Part shown: positions 1 through 7,137 of the stretch, one piece after another | How the letters are laid out: every line of letters starts with the position of its first letter | Numbering within the stretch: position 1 is the stretch's first letter | Assembly (NCBI GenBank): GCA_018110855.1 | Contig: JAGBFZ010000016.1 | Coordinates: 1-9,706, forward strand | Origin: Oscillospiraceae bacterium | GTDB taxonomy: Bacteria; Bacillota; Clostridia; Oscillospirales; Ruminococcaceae | Length of the DNA stretch: 9,706 nucleotides | Direction of reading: 5' to 3' | Notes under the pieces: generated by a model | Database searches by the model: none | Told to the model about the DNA's origin: nothing | What the model saw: the letters and a program-made list of their open reading frames with translations, nothing else | Program-made: the position numbers and the translations under genes

Positions 1-2825
1 CCGTTCAGAGCTTCAGCGAAATGATGGCGTTTGCTGACGAGGAGCCTGCGGAGGGCTCGGCTGTTCCCAAATCAGAGGAAAAGCCCGCTCCAAAGACTGA
101 CCTAAAGCAAGAGGATATGCCTGCTACTAAGGCTGAATCGGAACAAGAGGATATGCCTGCTAAAACCGCTCCCAAGGAGAGCGATAAAAGTGTTATGTCC
201 GCTGAGGAGACGCTTTCTTCGGGACCTATGATATCCGAGGCGGAGGCTGAACGCAGAGCACAGGCTCTTGACGCTCTCGACCGTGATCTTGCTGTTGCCA
301 GAGAGAAAAAGCTTCGTGAGGCGGCTTACAACAAGCGTCAGCAGGAGATCGAGATGCAGAAGGAGGCTGAACGTCTCGCCCGTGCCCAGCAGGCTCAGCA
401 GAGGCATGACAACGTTCAGGAAATGGCTAAAAAACGGGCTGAGCTGAAAGCCGCTCAGGAAGCTATTTCCGCTTCCGAAGCTAAGGCGGCTACCATCAAG
501 GCTTCCGATGAAGCTGCAAGAAAAATTAAAAACAACAAGCGCTTTAACCGCACTCTTCTTTCCATGAAGGCGGGCAAGGCTGTTCTTGTTATCGTTATTC
601 TGCTTATCCTTGCTTATGCGGGTGCGTTTATCTATGTGGGCTCCGAAAACGACAAGTACTACACTGAGCTTGAGGCTAAGCTCAACAGCCGCAGCAGGAT
701 AGTTACCAATGAGGACAGCAGCTACATCATTCCTGAGATAAGTCCTCTTTCCTCCGAGGAAAAGGCTTCTGCGGGGCTTTCGCAATTCCTTGCAGATTCC
801 GATATGGACGGATTATCCGATTTTTACGAGATAAATGATTCCCATACCGATCCTCTCAATGCTGACTGCGACTTAGACGGCGTTCTTGACGGAAGAGAGC
901 TGAGGGCTGAGCTTGATCCCCACAGCCCCTCTACTGACGGTTCGACTCCTGACGGTGAGGTCATCAGGGACACTGCCGTTTCAGAAAAGAATGTTTCCGC
1001 TCAGATAAAGGGTATTCCCAAAACTGCTTTCGTATCTCTCTCCAAACTCGCAAACAACAGCATCCAGGGTACTCCCGGTCTTGTGGGCTACGCTTATGAA
1101 TTCTATACCGACAAGAATTTCGACAGCTGCACTATTACCTTCAGCTATGACGAAAGGGAAATTATCGAGGGCAATGTGACTGAGGGTGCGTTATCGGTTT
1201 ACCGCTTCGATTCCGAAAAGCTCGTTTTTGAAAAGCTCGCAAGTCAGATAAATCCCGAGAAAAACACGGTAAGCGCTGAGATTCAGGGCAGCGGCGTTTA
1301 TGCTGTCTGCGACGCTTCCGTTCTCATGCAGAAGGGCTCTACCAACATTTTCTTCCTCATTGACAATTCAGGCTCCATGTACCCCGAGGAGCTTTGCGCC
1401 AATTCCGAGGAGAATGATGTGGAATTCAAGCGCCTCGATTTCGCTGTGAACCTCATTGATATGCTGGGCAAGGACGCTAATTACGGCGCAGGTGAATTTT
1501 CCGGCAGCTACACTCAGATAGTTCCCATCTCAAACGACTGCGAGACCGTTAAAAAGACTATTTCCGATATCCGAAACAAAAAACAGACCTTCTCCGGTAC
1601 CGAGATCGCAGGCGCTGTTACAAGGGCTGTTGCCGAATTCGGTGAGATAAGTCCCAGCGACAAGAATTACATTATTCTTCTTACTGACGGTATGCCCTCA
1701 GTTTATGATCCCGCTGCCGAAAAACAGGCTGTGGAGCTTGCAAAAAGAAAGGGCATTACCATTTTCACCATCGGTCTCGGCAAGCAGATAGACACCGAAT
1801 ATCTTTTCAACATTGCTGAGGACACCAACGGTCAGTTCTTCCAAGCTTCCAATGCGGACGCTCTTGAAAATATTTACGACAAGATACAGAGCTTCATGTC
1901 CTACAATCAGATCACCATTGAGGAGGAAAGCGGCAGAAAGGGCTACATTATTGCCGATTCCGGCTTCAATGTCCTGAAGGACGGTCTCGGATATGCTAAT
2001 TTCCGCTCCGATTTCGCTCCTAACGGCTCCGACGCAGGCATTGCAGGGCTTATCAGGGCTTACTACACAGGCGAGCTTAATTCTACCGAAAAGGGCTACA
2101 AGACTGTGGACGGTAATACTGTTGACGGCTACGACATCCGCTCCGTTCAGAGCTTTACCGACAACAAGCCCGATCTTGTAAGCGTTAAGCTGGAGCTCCT
2201 TGACTATTACACCGAATATCTCGCTCTTCCCGACAAGTGGGATTTCCGCAGGTCTAAGAACAATACTCTCCTTTACAGCGAAAAGGTGAGAGATTATATT
2301 GACAGCCACATGATGAAGGTCATTAACACCGACTGCAGCTTCGCTCCTCCCGAATCCAACAAGCTCATGGATTTCCTTCGCACCATTACATTCAGCAGGC
2401 TGAAGTCCTTCAGCTCTTATGAATGCGTTCTTATTGACAGCTCCATGTGCGAGGGTGATGATCTGGCTCTGATGGATATGCTCAGATGGTTCGAGAGCTA
2501 TCCTAAGTCCGGTGACTGCTTGGTTTACGATTTCGGCTATGAGGGCGATATGGCTATCGACGCTCTTATAAACGAGCTTACCACAGGAAGCCCTGCTATA
2601 ATCTGTTACGGCGGCAATTATATGAACGCTATCAGGATCGCCCGTGACGCTGAGTCTCCTAATCTCTTCGTTATTGACGCTTATGACTGCAACTCCCCTG
2701 AGCGAAGCACTAAAATTAAGCTGATGAGGACTCCCATTTATGATGGAAATTCCGCTCCCTCCTATCAATACTCCGCTTCAAGAGGCGGTGAGCCTGAATC
2801 CTTACAGGTAATTGCCGCAAAGTGA
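1..2825 (+). CDS. Membrane-anchored von Willebrand factor A domain protein (5' end outside window)
   Basis: The frame is open to the window edge (first full codon at 3), and the ATG pair at 21 has no ribosome binding site, so the true start is probably upstream. Counting from the ATG at 21: residues 1-65 are Pro/Glu/Lys-rich; about 70-175 is a charged Ala/Glu/Lys/Arg stretch, probably coiled coil; 187-206 is one membrane helix (AVLVIVILLILAYAGAFIYV). Lysines and arginines precede the helix, so the N-terminal part should be cytoplasmic and the rest outside. DSDMDG (from D259) and DCDLDG resemble thrombospondin type 3/dockerin-like calcium loops. A vWA domain follows with a complete MIDAS: DNSGS at D448, T527 in FSGTE and D556 in LLTDG. 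vWA domains bind ligands through a metal ion, so adhesion or envelope assembly is plausible. The last 110 or so residues (NAIRIARD, FVIDAYDCN) faintly recall papain-like C39 peptidases. The substrate and exact role are unknown. A terminator follows the TGA. Confidence 0.9.
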   Translation, partial: VQSFSEMMAFADEEPAEGSAVPKSEEKPAPKTDLKQEDMPATKAESEQEDMPAKTAPKESDKSVMSAEETLSSGPMISEAEAERRAQALDALDRDLAVAREKKLREAAYNKRQQEIEMQKEAERLARAQQAQQRHDNVQEMAKKRAELKAAQEAISASEAKAATIKASDEAARKIKNNKRFNRTLLSMKAGKAVLVIVILLILAYAGAFIYVGSENDKYYTELEAKLNSRSRIVTNEDSSYIIPEISPLSSEEKASAGLSQFLADSDMDGLSDFYEINDSHTDPLNADCDLDGVLDGRELRAELDPHSPSTDGSTPDGEVIRDTAVSEKNVSAQIKGIPKTAFVSLSKLANNSIQGTPGLVGYAYEFYTDKNFDSCTITFSYDEREIIEGNVTEGALSVYRFDSEKLVFEKLASQINPEKNTVSAEIQGSGVYAVCDASVLMQKGSTNIFFLIDNSGSMYPEELCANSEENDVEFKRLDFAVNLIDMLGKDANYGAGEFSGSYTQIVPISNDCETVKKTISDIRNKKQTFSGTEIAGAVTRAVAEFGEISPSDKNYIILLTDGMPSVYDPAAEKQAVELAKRKGITIFTIGLGKQIDTEYLFNIAEDTNGQFFQASNADALENIYDKIQSFMSYNQITIEEESGRKGYIIADSGFNVLKDGLGYANFRSDFAPNGSDAGIAGLIRAYYTGELNSTEKGYKTVDGNTVDGYDIRSVQSFTDNKPDLVSVKLELLDYYTEYLALPDKWDFRRSKNNTLLYSEKVRDYIDSHMMKVINTDCSFAPPESNKLMDFLRTITFSRLKSFSSYECVLIDSSMCEGDDLALMDMLRWFESYPKSGDCLVYDFGYEGDMAIDALINELTTGSPAIICYGGNYMNAIRIARDAESPNLFVIDAYDCNSPERSTKIKLMRTPIYDGNSAPSYQYSASRGGEPESLQVIAAK
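108..162 (+). repeat. 19-bp direct repeat with a 36-base period inside the vWA gene
   Basis: CAAGAGGATATGCCTGCTA occurs at 108-126 and again exactly at 144-162. The period is 36 bases (12 codons), so the frame is kept and the peptide QEDMPA is duplicated in the Pro/Glu/Lys-rich cytoplasmic tail. Such a repeat can expand or contract by slippage without breaking the gene. Confidence 0.85.
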
Positions 2826-2853
2826 TCTTTTCTAAACTCCATTAGTACTTTTT

Positions 2854-2897
2854 CCCCGTTTTTCCTCCCGGGTCATTTGGAAAAACGGGGGTTTTTT
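2854..2897 (+). terminator. Rho-independent terminator of the vWA gene
   Basis: A perfect 12-bp stem, CCCCGTTTTTCC (2854-2865) with GGAAAAACGGGG (2879-2890), encloses a 13-base loop. It is followed by one G and six T. It lies 28 bases after the stop codon and ahead of the next promoter, so it separates the vWA gene from the pullulanase operon. Confidence 0.92.
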
Positions 2898-2925
2898 CTG
2901 CCCTTTTACGCTGTTAAATTGGTAC

Positions 2926-2954
2926 TTTACAAATTGCGAAAAATGTTATATAAT
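2926..2954 (+). promoter_or_regulatory. Sigma-A type promoter of the pullulanase operon
   Basis: TTTACA (2926-2931) is a -35 box one base from TTGACA. It lies exactly 17 bases upstream of TATAAT (2949-2954), a perfect -10 box. The region around it is AT-rich. Transcription would begin near 2961, giving a 5' leader of only about 30 bases. No clear operator repeat or riboswitch is visible. Confidence 0.85.
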
Positions 2955-2973
2955 AATAGTGATACCGTTATAA

Positions 2974-2983
2974 AAAGAAAGGA
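2974..2983 (+). promoter_or_regulatory. Ribosome binding site that selects the pulA start
   Basis: AAAGAAAGGA ends at 2983. It is only 2 bases before the ATG at 2986 but 8 bases before the in-frame ATG at 2992. Normal spacing therefore favours the second ATG as the pullulanase start. Confidence 0.7.
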
Positions 2984-2991
2984 TCATGTAT

Positions 2992-4929
2992 ATGTTCAGC
3001 GACGTAGATAAAAAATACGCCTATTCGGGAGACGATCTGGGGGCAAACTATTCTAAGGACAAGACTGTTTTCAAGGTCTGGTCCCCTCTGGCTAATGACG
3101 CTGCGGTGCTTCTCTACAAGACCTGCACCGATGAAAAGCCATACCGCCGCATGCCTATGGAAAAAAACAGAAAGGGCGTCTGGGAAAAGGTCGCTCACGG
3201 CGATCTGAACGGGGTCTATTACACCTATGAGATCCGCCATGATGATATCACTCAGGAGACTATTGACATTTACGCTCGCAGCGCAGGGGTAAACGGCGCT
3301 ATGGGTATGGTCATTGACCTTGAGGAGACTAATCCTGCAGGCTGGCACAATTATCACCCTCAGCCTATGGATTCCTATGCTGACGCTGTTATTTACGAGA
3401 TGCATATCCGTGATTTCTCGGTGGATAAAAGCGGCAATTTCTGCTACAAGGGCAGGTTCCTTGCTTTTGTGGAGAAAAACATGATAAATGCTGCGGGTGA
3501 CAAGATCGGTATTGATCACCTCAAGGAGCTGGGCGTTACTCACGTTCATCTCATGCCATGCTTCGATTATCAGACGGTGGACGAGGCTGAGCTTCACAAG
3601 CCGCAGTTCAACTGGGGTTATGACCCTCTGAATTTCAATCTCCCCGAAGGCTCCTATTCCACAAATCCCTTTGACGGCAGGGCGAGAGTTGCTGAATTCA
3701 AAAGGCTTGTTCATGCGCTCCACTGTCAGGGCATTAGGGTGGTTATGGATGTGGTTTACAATCACACCTATGCTACTGCCGATTCGCCATTTAACAAGAC
3801 ATTTCCCAAATATTACTACCGTCTCTGGGGCGAGAACGGGGAATATTTCTCCAACGGCTCGGGCTGCGGAAATGAAATTGCCACTGAGCGGGTCATGGTG
3901 AGAAAATTTATTATTGACAGCCTTATTTACTGGGCTACCGAATACAAGATCGACGGCTTCCGTTTTGATCTCATGGGGCTTTATGATATTGAGACAATTA
4001 ACGAGGCATATGAGCGGCTTCATGCTATAAATCCCGACATCATCATGTACGGTGAGGGCTGGACGGGCGGTGATTCTCCCCTTTCCGATTCCAAGAGGTG
4101 CATGAAGCTCAATGCACGCCACACTCCCAAGGTTGCTTATTTCAGCGACGATTTCAGAGACACTGTTAAGGGAAACAACTTTGAGAACCGCAGCAAGGGC
4201 TATGTTAATGGCGCTCAGGGCGTTGAGGACTATGTTAAGGAGATAATGTGCGGACGTATCCCTCACCCGCAGATACCTAATCTTGACAAGTATTCATGGG
4301 CTGTTTCTCCCTGTCAGACGGTGAATTACGTTGAGGCTCATGATAATCTCACTCTCTGGGACAAGCTCTCTTACACCAATCCCACCGATTCAATTGAAGT
4401 GAGAAAGCAGATGGACAAAATGGCGGCGGCTATGGTTTTCCTGTCTCAGGGTATTCCCTTTATTCAGGCGGGTCAGGAATTTTTGCGCTCAAAGCCTCTT
4501 CCCGGCGGAGCATACGATCACAACAGCTACAATTCTCCCGATATCGTCAACAGTCTCAAGTGGGACAGAAAGACCGAATTCAAGGACGTTTTTGAGTATT
4601 ACAGGGGGCTTATTGAGTTCCGCAAGGCGCACACTGCTCTCAGAATGTCTGCTGTGGAGGACATCGGCAGGAACATGAAATTCTTCGATCGTCTGCCCAA
4701 AAGAATTGTGGGCTTCGGGCTTTACGGCGACTGCGAGCTTGAGGAGATAGTTGTATTCCTGAATCCCTCCCCCGATCTTATTTCGCTTCATGCTTTCGAT
4801 GAGCTGAACGTTTATATTGACGGCGAAAGGGCGGGAAACTCCCCTCTTTACACCGTTAACGGCGATTATAACATCAAGCCCTACTCCGTTATGGTAATGG
4901 GCAGACCTTACAAGGAATCAAATGAATAA
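2992..4929 (+). CDS. pulA: Type I pullulanase (alpha-1,6-glucan debranching, GH13)
   Basis: Pullulanase hydrolyses alpha-1,6 branch links in pullulan, glycogen and limit dextrins. No signal peptide is seen, so it should act in the cytoplasm on stored glycogen or imported oligosaccharides. Numbering is from ATG 2992 (645 residues). An N-terminal CBM48-like beta domain occupies roughly 15-105 (KVWSPLANDAAVLLY). The type I pullulanase signature reads FNWGYDP at 206-212 (classically YNWGYDP). GH13 region I is DVVYNHT at 253-259. Region II is GFRFDLMG with the nucleophile D326. Region III is MYGEGW with the general acid E355. Region IV is YVEAHDN with the stabiliser D451. A C-terminal beta domain ends the protein. 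It lacks the CBM41 and surface modules of secreted pullulanases. The first gene after a strong promoter, it ends 17 bases before a response regulator. An alternative start is the ATG at 2986. Confidence 0.96.
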   Translation: MFSDVDKKYAYSGDDLGANYSKDKTVFKVWSPLANDAAVLLYKTCTDEKPYRRMPMEKNRKGVWEKVAHGDLNGVYYTYEIRHDDITQETIDIYARSAGVNGAMGMVIDLEETNPAGWHNYHPQPMDSYADAVIYEMHIRDFSVDKSGNFCYKGRFLAFVEKNMINAAGDKIGIDHLKELGVTHVHLMPCFDYQTVDEAELHKPQFNWGYDPLNFNLPEGSYSTNPFDGRARVAEFKRLVHALHCQGIRVVMDVVYNHTYATADSPFNKTFPKYYYRLWGENGEYFSNGSGCGNEIATERVMVRKFIIDSLIYWATEYKIDGFRFDLMGLYDIETINEAYERLHAINPDIIMYGEGWTGGDSPLSDSKRCMKLNARHTPKVAYFSDDFRDTVKGNNFENRSKGYVNGAQGVEDYVKEIMCGRIPHPQIPNLDKYSWAVSPCQTVNYVEAHDNLTLWDKLSYTNPTDSIEVRKQMDKMAAAMVFLSQGIPFIQAGQEFLRSKPLPGGAYDHNSYNSPDIVNSLKWDRKTEFKDVFEYYRGLIEFRKAHTALRMSAVEDIGRNMKFFDRLPKRIVGFGLYGDCELEEIVVFLNPSPDLISLHAFDELNVYIDGERAGNSPLYTVNGDYNIKPYSVMVMGRPYKESNE

Positions 4930-4946
4930 GAAAGGACTGAGCTGCA

Positions 4947-5666
4947 TTGAAAAGAATACTTGTCTGCGAGGATGAGGACGTTATCCGCGATTTTGTGGTG
5001 ATAAACCTTAAAAGAGCGGGCTATGATGTTGTTGATGTGAACTGCGGCGAAAAGGCTCTTGAGGTTTTTAACGAGGAAAACGGCAATTTCGATATTGCTC
5101 TTCTTGACATCATGATGCCCGGCATTGACGGCTTTCAGGTCTGCAAGGAGCTTAGAAAAAAAAGCAGCACCATCGGCATTATCATGCTCTCCGCAAAAAC
5201 TCAGGAGATGGACAAGGTGAGCGGTCTGATGCTGGGTGCGGACGATTACATAACTAAGCCATTCTCTCCCTCTGAGCTTACGGCTCGCATTGACGCTGTT
5301 TACCGCAGGGTGAGCATGTCCTTTGTTAAGGAGGAAAAGTCTCCCATTATCACTTCTGGTCCCTTCTCCCTTAACACCAAAAGCAGGACTGTTGCAAAAA
5401 ACGGCGAGAATATTGAGCTTACTCAGGTGGAATATCAGATACTTGAATACTTTATGAATAATCAGAACACTGCTCTTGACAGGACCAGCATCTTGAATCA
5501 CATCTGGGGCGACGGATATTTCGGTGACGACAAGATCGTTGACGTTAATATCAGGAGACTCAGAATGAAGCTGGAGGACGTTCCCTCCAATCCCAAATAT
5601 ATTGCTACGATCTGGGGCTTCGGTTACAAGTGGTGCGGCGACGGCAAGGCTGACGAGAAAAAATAA
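4947..5666 (+). CDS. OmpR/PhoB-family response regulator, DNA-binding
   Basis: This is a two-domain transcription factor expected to be phosphorylated by the sensor kinase encoded next. The receiver domain (about 3-117) has the acidic pocket E8/D9, the phosphoacceptor D54 (ALLDIMMPG), the switch residue S82 (MLSAK), Y101 and the conserved K104 (ITKPF). A linker leads to an OmpR-type winged helix (about 133-233) with LTQVEYQILEYF, the recognition-helix segment VDVNIRRLRMKLE and the closing WGFGYKW. The length of 239 residues is normal for the family. The start is TTG, chosen because AAAGGA at 4931-4936 lies 10 bases before it and the protein then begins KRILVCEDE, exactly as expected. It lies 17 bases after pulA. 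The target genes cannot be read from the sequence, although its own operon is an obvious candidate. Confidence 0.95.
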   Translation: MKRILVCEDEDVIRDFVVINLKRAGYDVVDVNCGEKALEVFNEENGNFDIALLDIMMPGIDGFQVCKELRKKSSTIGIIMLSAKTQEMDKVSGLMLGADDYITKPFSPSELTARIDAVYRRVSMSFVKEEKSPIITSGPFSLNTKSRTVAKNGENIELTQVEYQILEYFMNNQNTALDRTSILNHIWGDGYFGDDKIVDVNIRRLRMKLEDVPSNPKYIATIWGFGYKWCGDGKADEKK

Positions 5667-5672
5667 TTTCAC

Positions 5673-5679
5673 GGGGAGG
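5673..5679 (+). promoter_or_regulatory. Strong Shine-Dalgarno before a non-standard ATC start
   Basis: GGGGAGG lies between the regulator's stop codon (5664-5666) and the ATC at 5688. The 8-base spacing is optimal for that codon. The nearest in-frame ATG/GTG/TTG-class codon, TTG at 5736, is 56 bases away and has no ribosome binding site of its own. Confidence 0.7.
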
Positions 5680-5687
5680 CGGCGGCT

Positions 5688-7106
5688 ATCAAACGGTCAA
5701 GAGCCACTATTACACGAAGATGGCTTGTCAACAGCTTGGGTGCCATATTTTTGGTGCTTATGAGCGTGCTGCTGTCCTTTTCGGTATTCATTAAGTTTTA
5801 CTACTACAATTCTGCCAAGCAGTACATCAGCTCAAGGCTCAACATGATATCGGGTATGCTTTCTCAGTATTATTCCGATAATCCTGCCAGCTTTACCTCG
5901 GAGGTTCGCTCCATTGTGGAAAACTGGTCCGAGAAAAACAAGATGGAGCTTATGACGGTGAGCGGCGGCGGACAGGTCTCCATGACATCCTCGGGCTTCT
6001 CCCCCTCCTTTGATGTTCTCACCCAGGATTATTATGACGCTGTGAGCAGCGGCAGCTCGGGTTCCTTCACGGGCAGGCTCCCTTCGGGTGAAAAGGTCAT
6101 TGCCATAAGCATTGTTACTCCCGATACGGCGGGGGATTTCAGCGTTATAAGGGTGGTTTCCTCTACGGCGAGGGTGGACAGGCACATCGCTTCCCTTATT
6201 ATTATTGCGGCTCTTGTTTGCGGCGCTATTCTTTCACTGATGATGTTCTCGGGTATGTATTTCGTTAAGTCCATCGTTATTCCGGTCAGGCAGATTGGCT
6301 CTACCGCAAGAAGATATGCAAGGGGTGATTTTTCCGTGCGTATCCCTGTAAAATCAGATGACGAGATAGGCGAGCTTTGCGATATTGTTAACAAAATGGC
6401 TGATGAGCTTTCTCAGTCGGAGGCTATGCGAAATGAATTTATTTCGGGCGTTTCCCATGAGCTGAGGACCCCTCTCACTGCTATTAAGGGCTGGGCGGAG
6501 ACTATCGGCTCCATGCCTGATGACAGCGAGACTATTGTTAAGGGCATGAGGGTAATTACATCCGAGACGGAGAGGCTTTCTCAGATGGTTGAGGAGCTTC
6601 TCGATTTCTCCCGTATGCAAAACGGCAAATTTACTCTTAACAAGGGCAATGTGGATATTCTTGCGGAGCTGGGCGATGCTGTGCTCATTTACACCGAAAA
6701 GGCGAAAAAAGAGGGCATTGAGCTTTGCTATGCCGAGCCTGAGGATCTTCCTGCGGTTTACGGAGACAGAAACAGGCTGAGACAGGTTTTTATCAATGTT
6801 ATTGACAATGCCATAAAATATTCAGAAAAGGGCGGGCTTGTGACTGTTCAGGCTATTCTTGCGGACGAAAACAAGATAGAAATTGAAGTGAGCGACACGG
6901 GCTGCGGAATTTCTCCCGAGGATCTGCCTAAAATTAAGACGAAATTTTTCAGGGCAAATCACAACAAGAGAGGCTCGGGCATCGGTCTTGCGGTTGCCGA
7001 CGAGATCATTTCCATGCACAGCGGCACTCTCGAGGTTTTCAGCGAGCAGGGCATGGGCACTACTGTTGTTATCGTGCTGCCTGTTAAGCAGGAGCTTAGA
7101 AAATAA
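5688..7106 (+). CDS. Sensor histidine kinase (HAMP-HisKA-HATPase), probable ATC start
   Basis: A membrane sensor kinase, presumably the partner of the preceding regulator. Numbering is from ATC 5688 (472 residues). A basic N-tail (KRSRATITRRW) precedes membrane helix 1 (about 17-40). An extracytoplasmic sensor of about 125 residues follows, possibly a small Cache/PAS-like fold, then helix 2 (167-193). A HAMP linker includes RRYARGDFSVRIPV. HisKA carries H257 in VSHELRTPLTA. The ATPase domain has the N box with N374 (VIDNAIKYS), the G1 box at D403 (DTGCGIS) and the G2 box at 429-433 (GSGIG). All catalytic motifs are intact. No ATG, GTG or TTG occurs between the regulator's stop and TTG 5736. 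Starting at that TTG would remove the basic tail and begin inside helix 1 without a ribosome binding site, hence the ATC choice. The gene is in the same frame as the regulator, 21 bases after its stop. Confidence 0.93.
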   Translation: MKRSRATITRRWLVNSLGAIFLVLMSVLLSFSVFIKFYYYNSAKQYISSRLNMISGMLSQYYSDNPASFTSEVRSIVENWSEKNKMELMTVSGGGQVSMTSSGFSPSFDVLTQDYYDAVSSGSSGSFTGRLPSGEKVIAISIVTPDTAGDFSVIRVVSSTARVDRHIASLIIIAALVCGAILSLMMFSGMYFVKSIVIPVRQIGSTARRYARGDFSVRIPVKSDDEIGELCDIVNKMADELSQSEAMRNEFISGVSHELRTPLTAIKGWAETIGSMPDDSETIVKGMRVITSETERLSQMVEELLDFSRMQNGKFTLNKGNVDILAELGDAVLIYTEKAKKEGIELCYAEPEDLPAVYGDRNRLRQVFINVIDNAIKYSEKGGLVTVQAILADENKIEIEVSDTGCGISPEDLPKIKTKFFRANHNKRGSGIGLAVADEIISMHSGTLEVFSEQGMGTTVVIVLPVKQELRK

Positions 7107-7123
7107 CCGTTCAATTTTTTCCG

Positions 7124-7130
7124 AAGGAGG
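7124..7130 (+). promoter_or_regulatory. Ribosome binding site setting a GTG start
   Basis: AAGGAGG is a near-perfect Shine-Dalgarno lying 7 bases before GTG 7138. It fixes the start of the following gene at that GTG rather than at upstream in-frame ATGs inside the kinase gene. The ATG at 7147 is a less well spaced alternative. Confidence 0.8.
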
Positions 7131-7137
7131 GTCTTTT

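Noticed and set aside
102..785. Antisense frame with hydrophobic stretches over the vWA N-terminus
   Set aside because: Low-complexity Leu/Ser/Arg translation is the mirror of a Glu/Lys/Ala-rich coiled coil. There is no start signal.
1698..2768. 356-codon open frame antisense to the vWA gene
   Set aside because: The opposite strand encodes the vWA MIDAS region and C-terminus. The antisense translation has no recognisable family features.
2968..4266. 432-codon open frame antisense to pulA
   Set aside because: It lies wholly opposite a gene with intact GH13 motifs, has no domain pattern or ribosome binding site, and follows from the codon bias of the sense gene.
4908..5672. 254-codon antisense frame over the response regulator
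   Set aside because: The sense strand is an unambiguous two-domain regulator with all active-site residues.
6988..7137. N-terminal extension of the membrane protein back to ATG 6988
   Set aside because: It would overlap the kinase ATPase domain by over 100 bases in another frame. A near-perfect Shine-Dalgarno places the start at GTG 7138.
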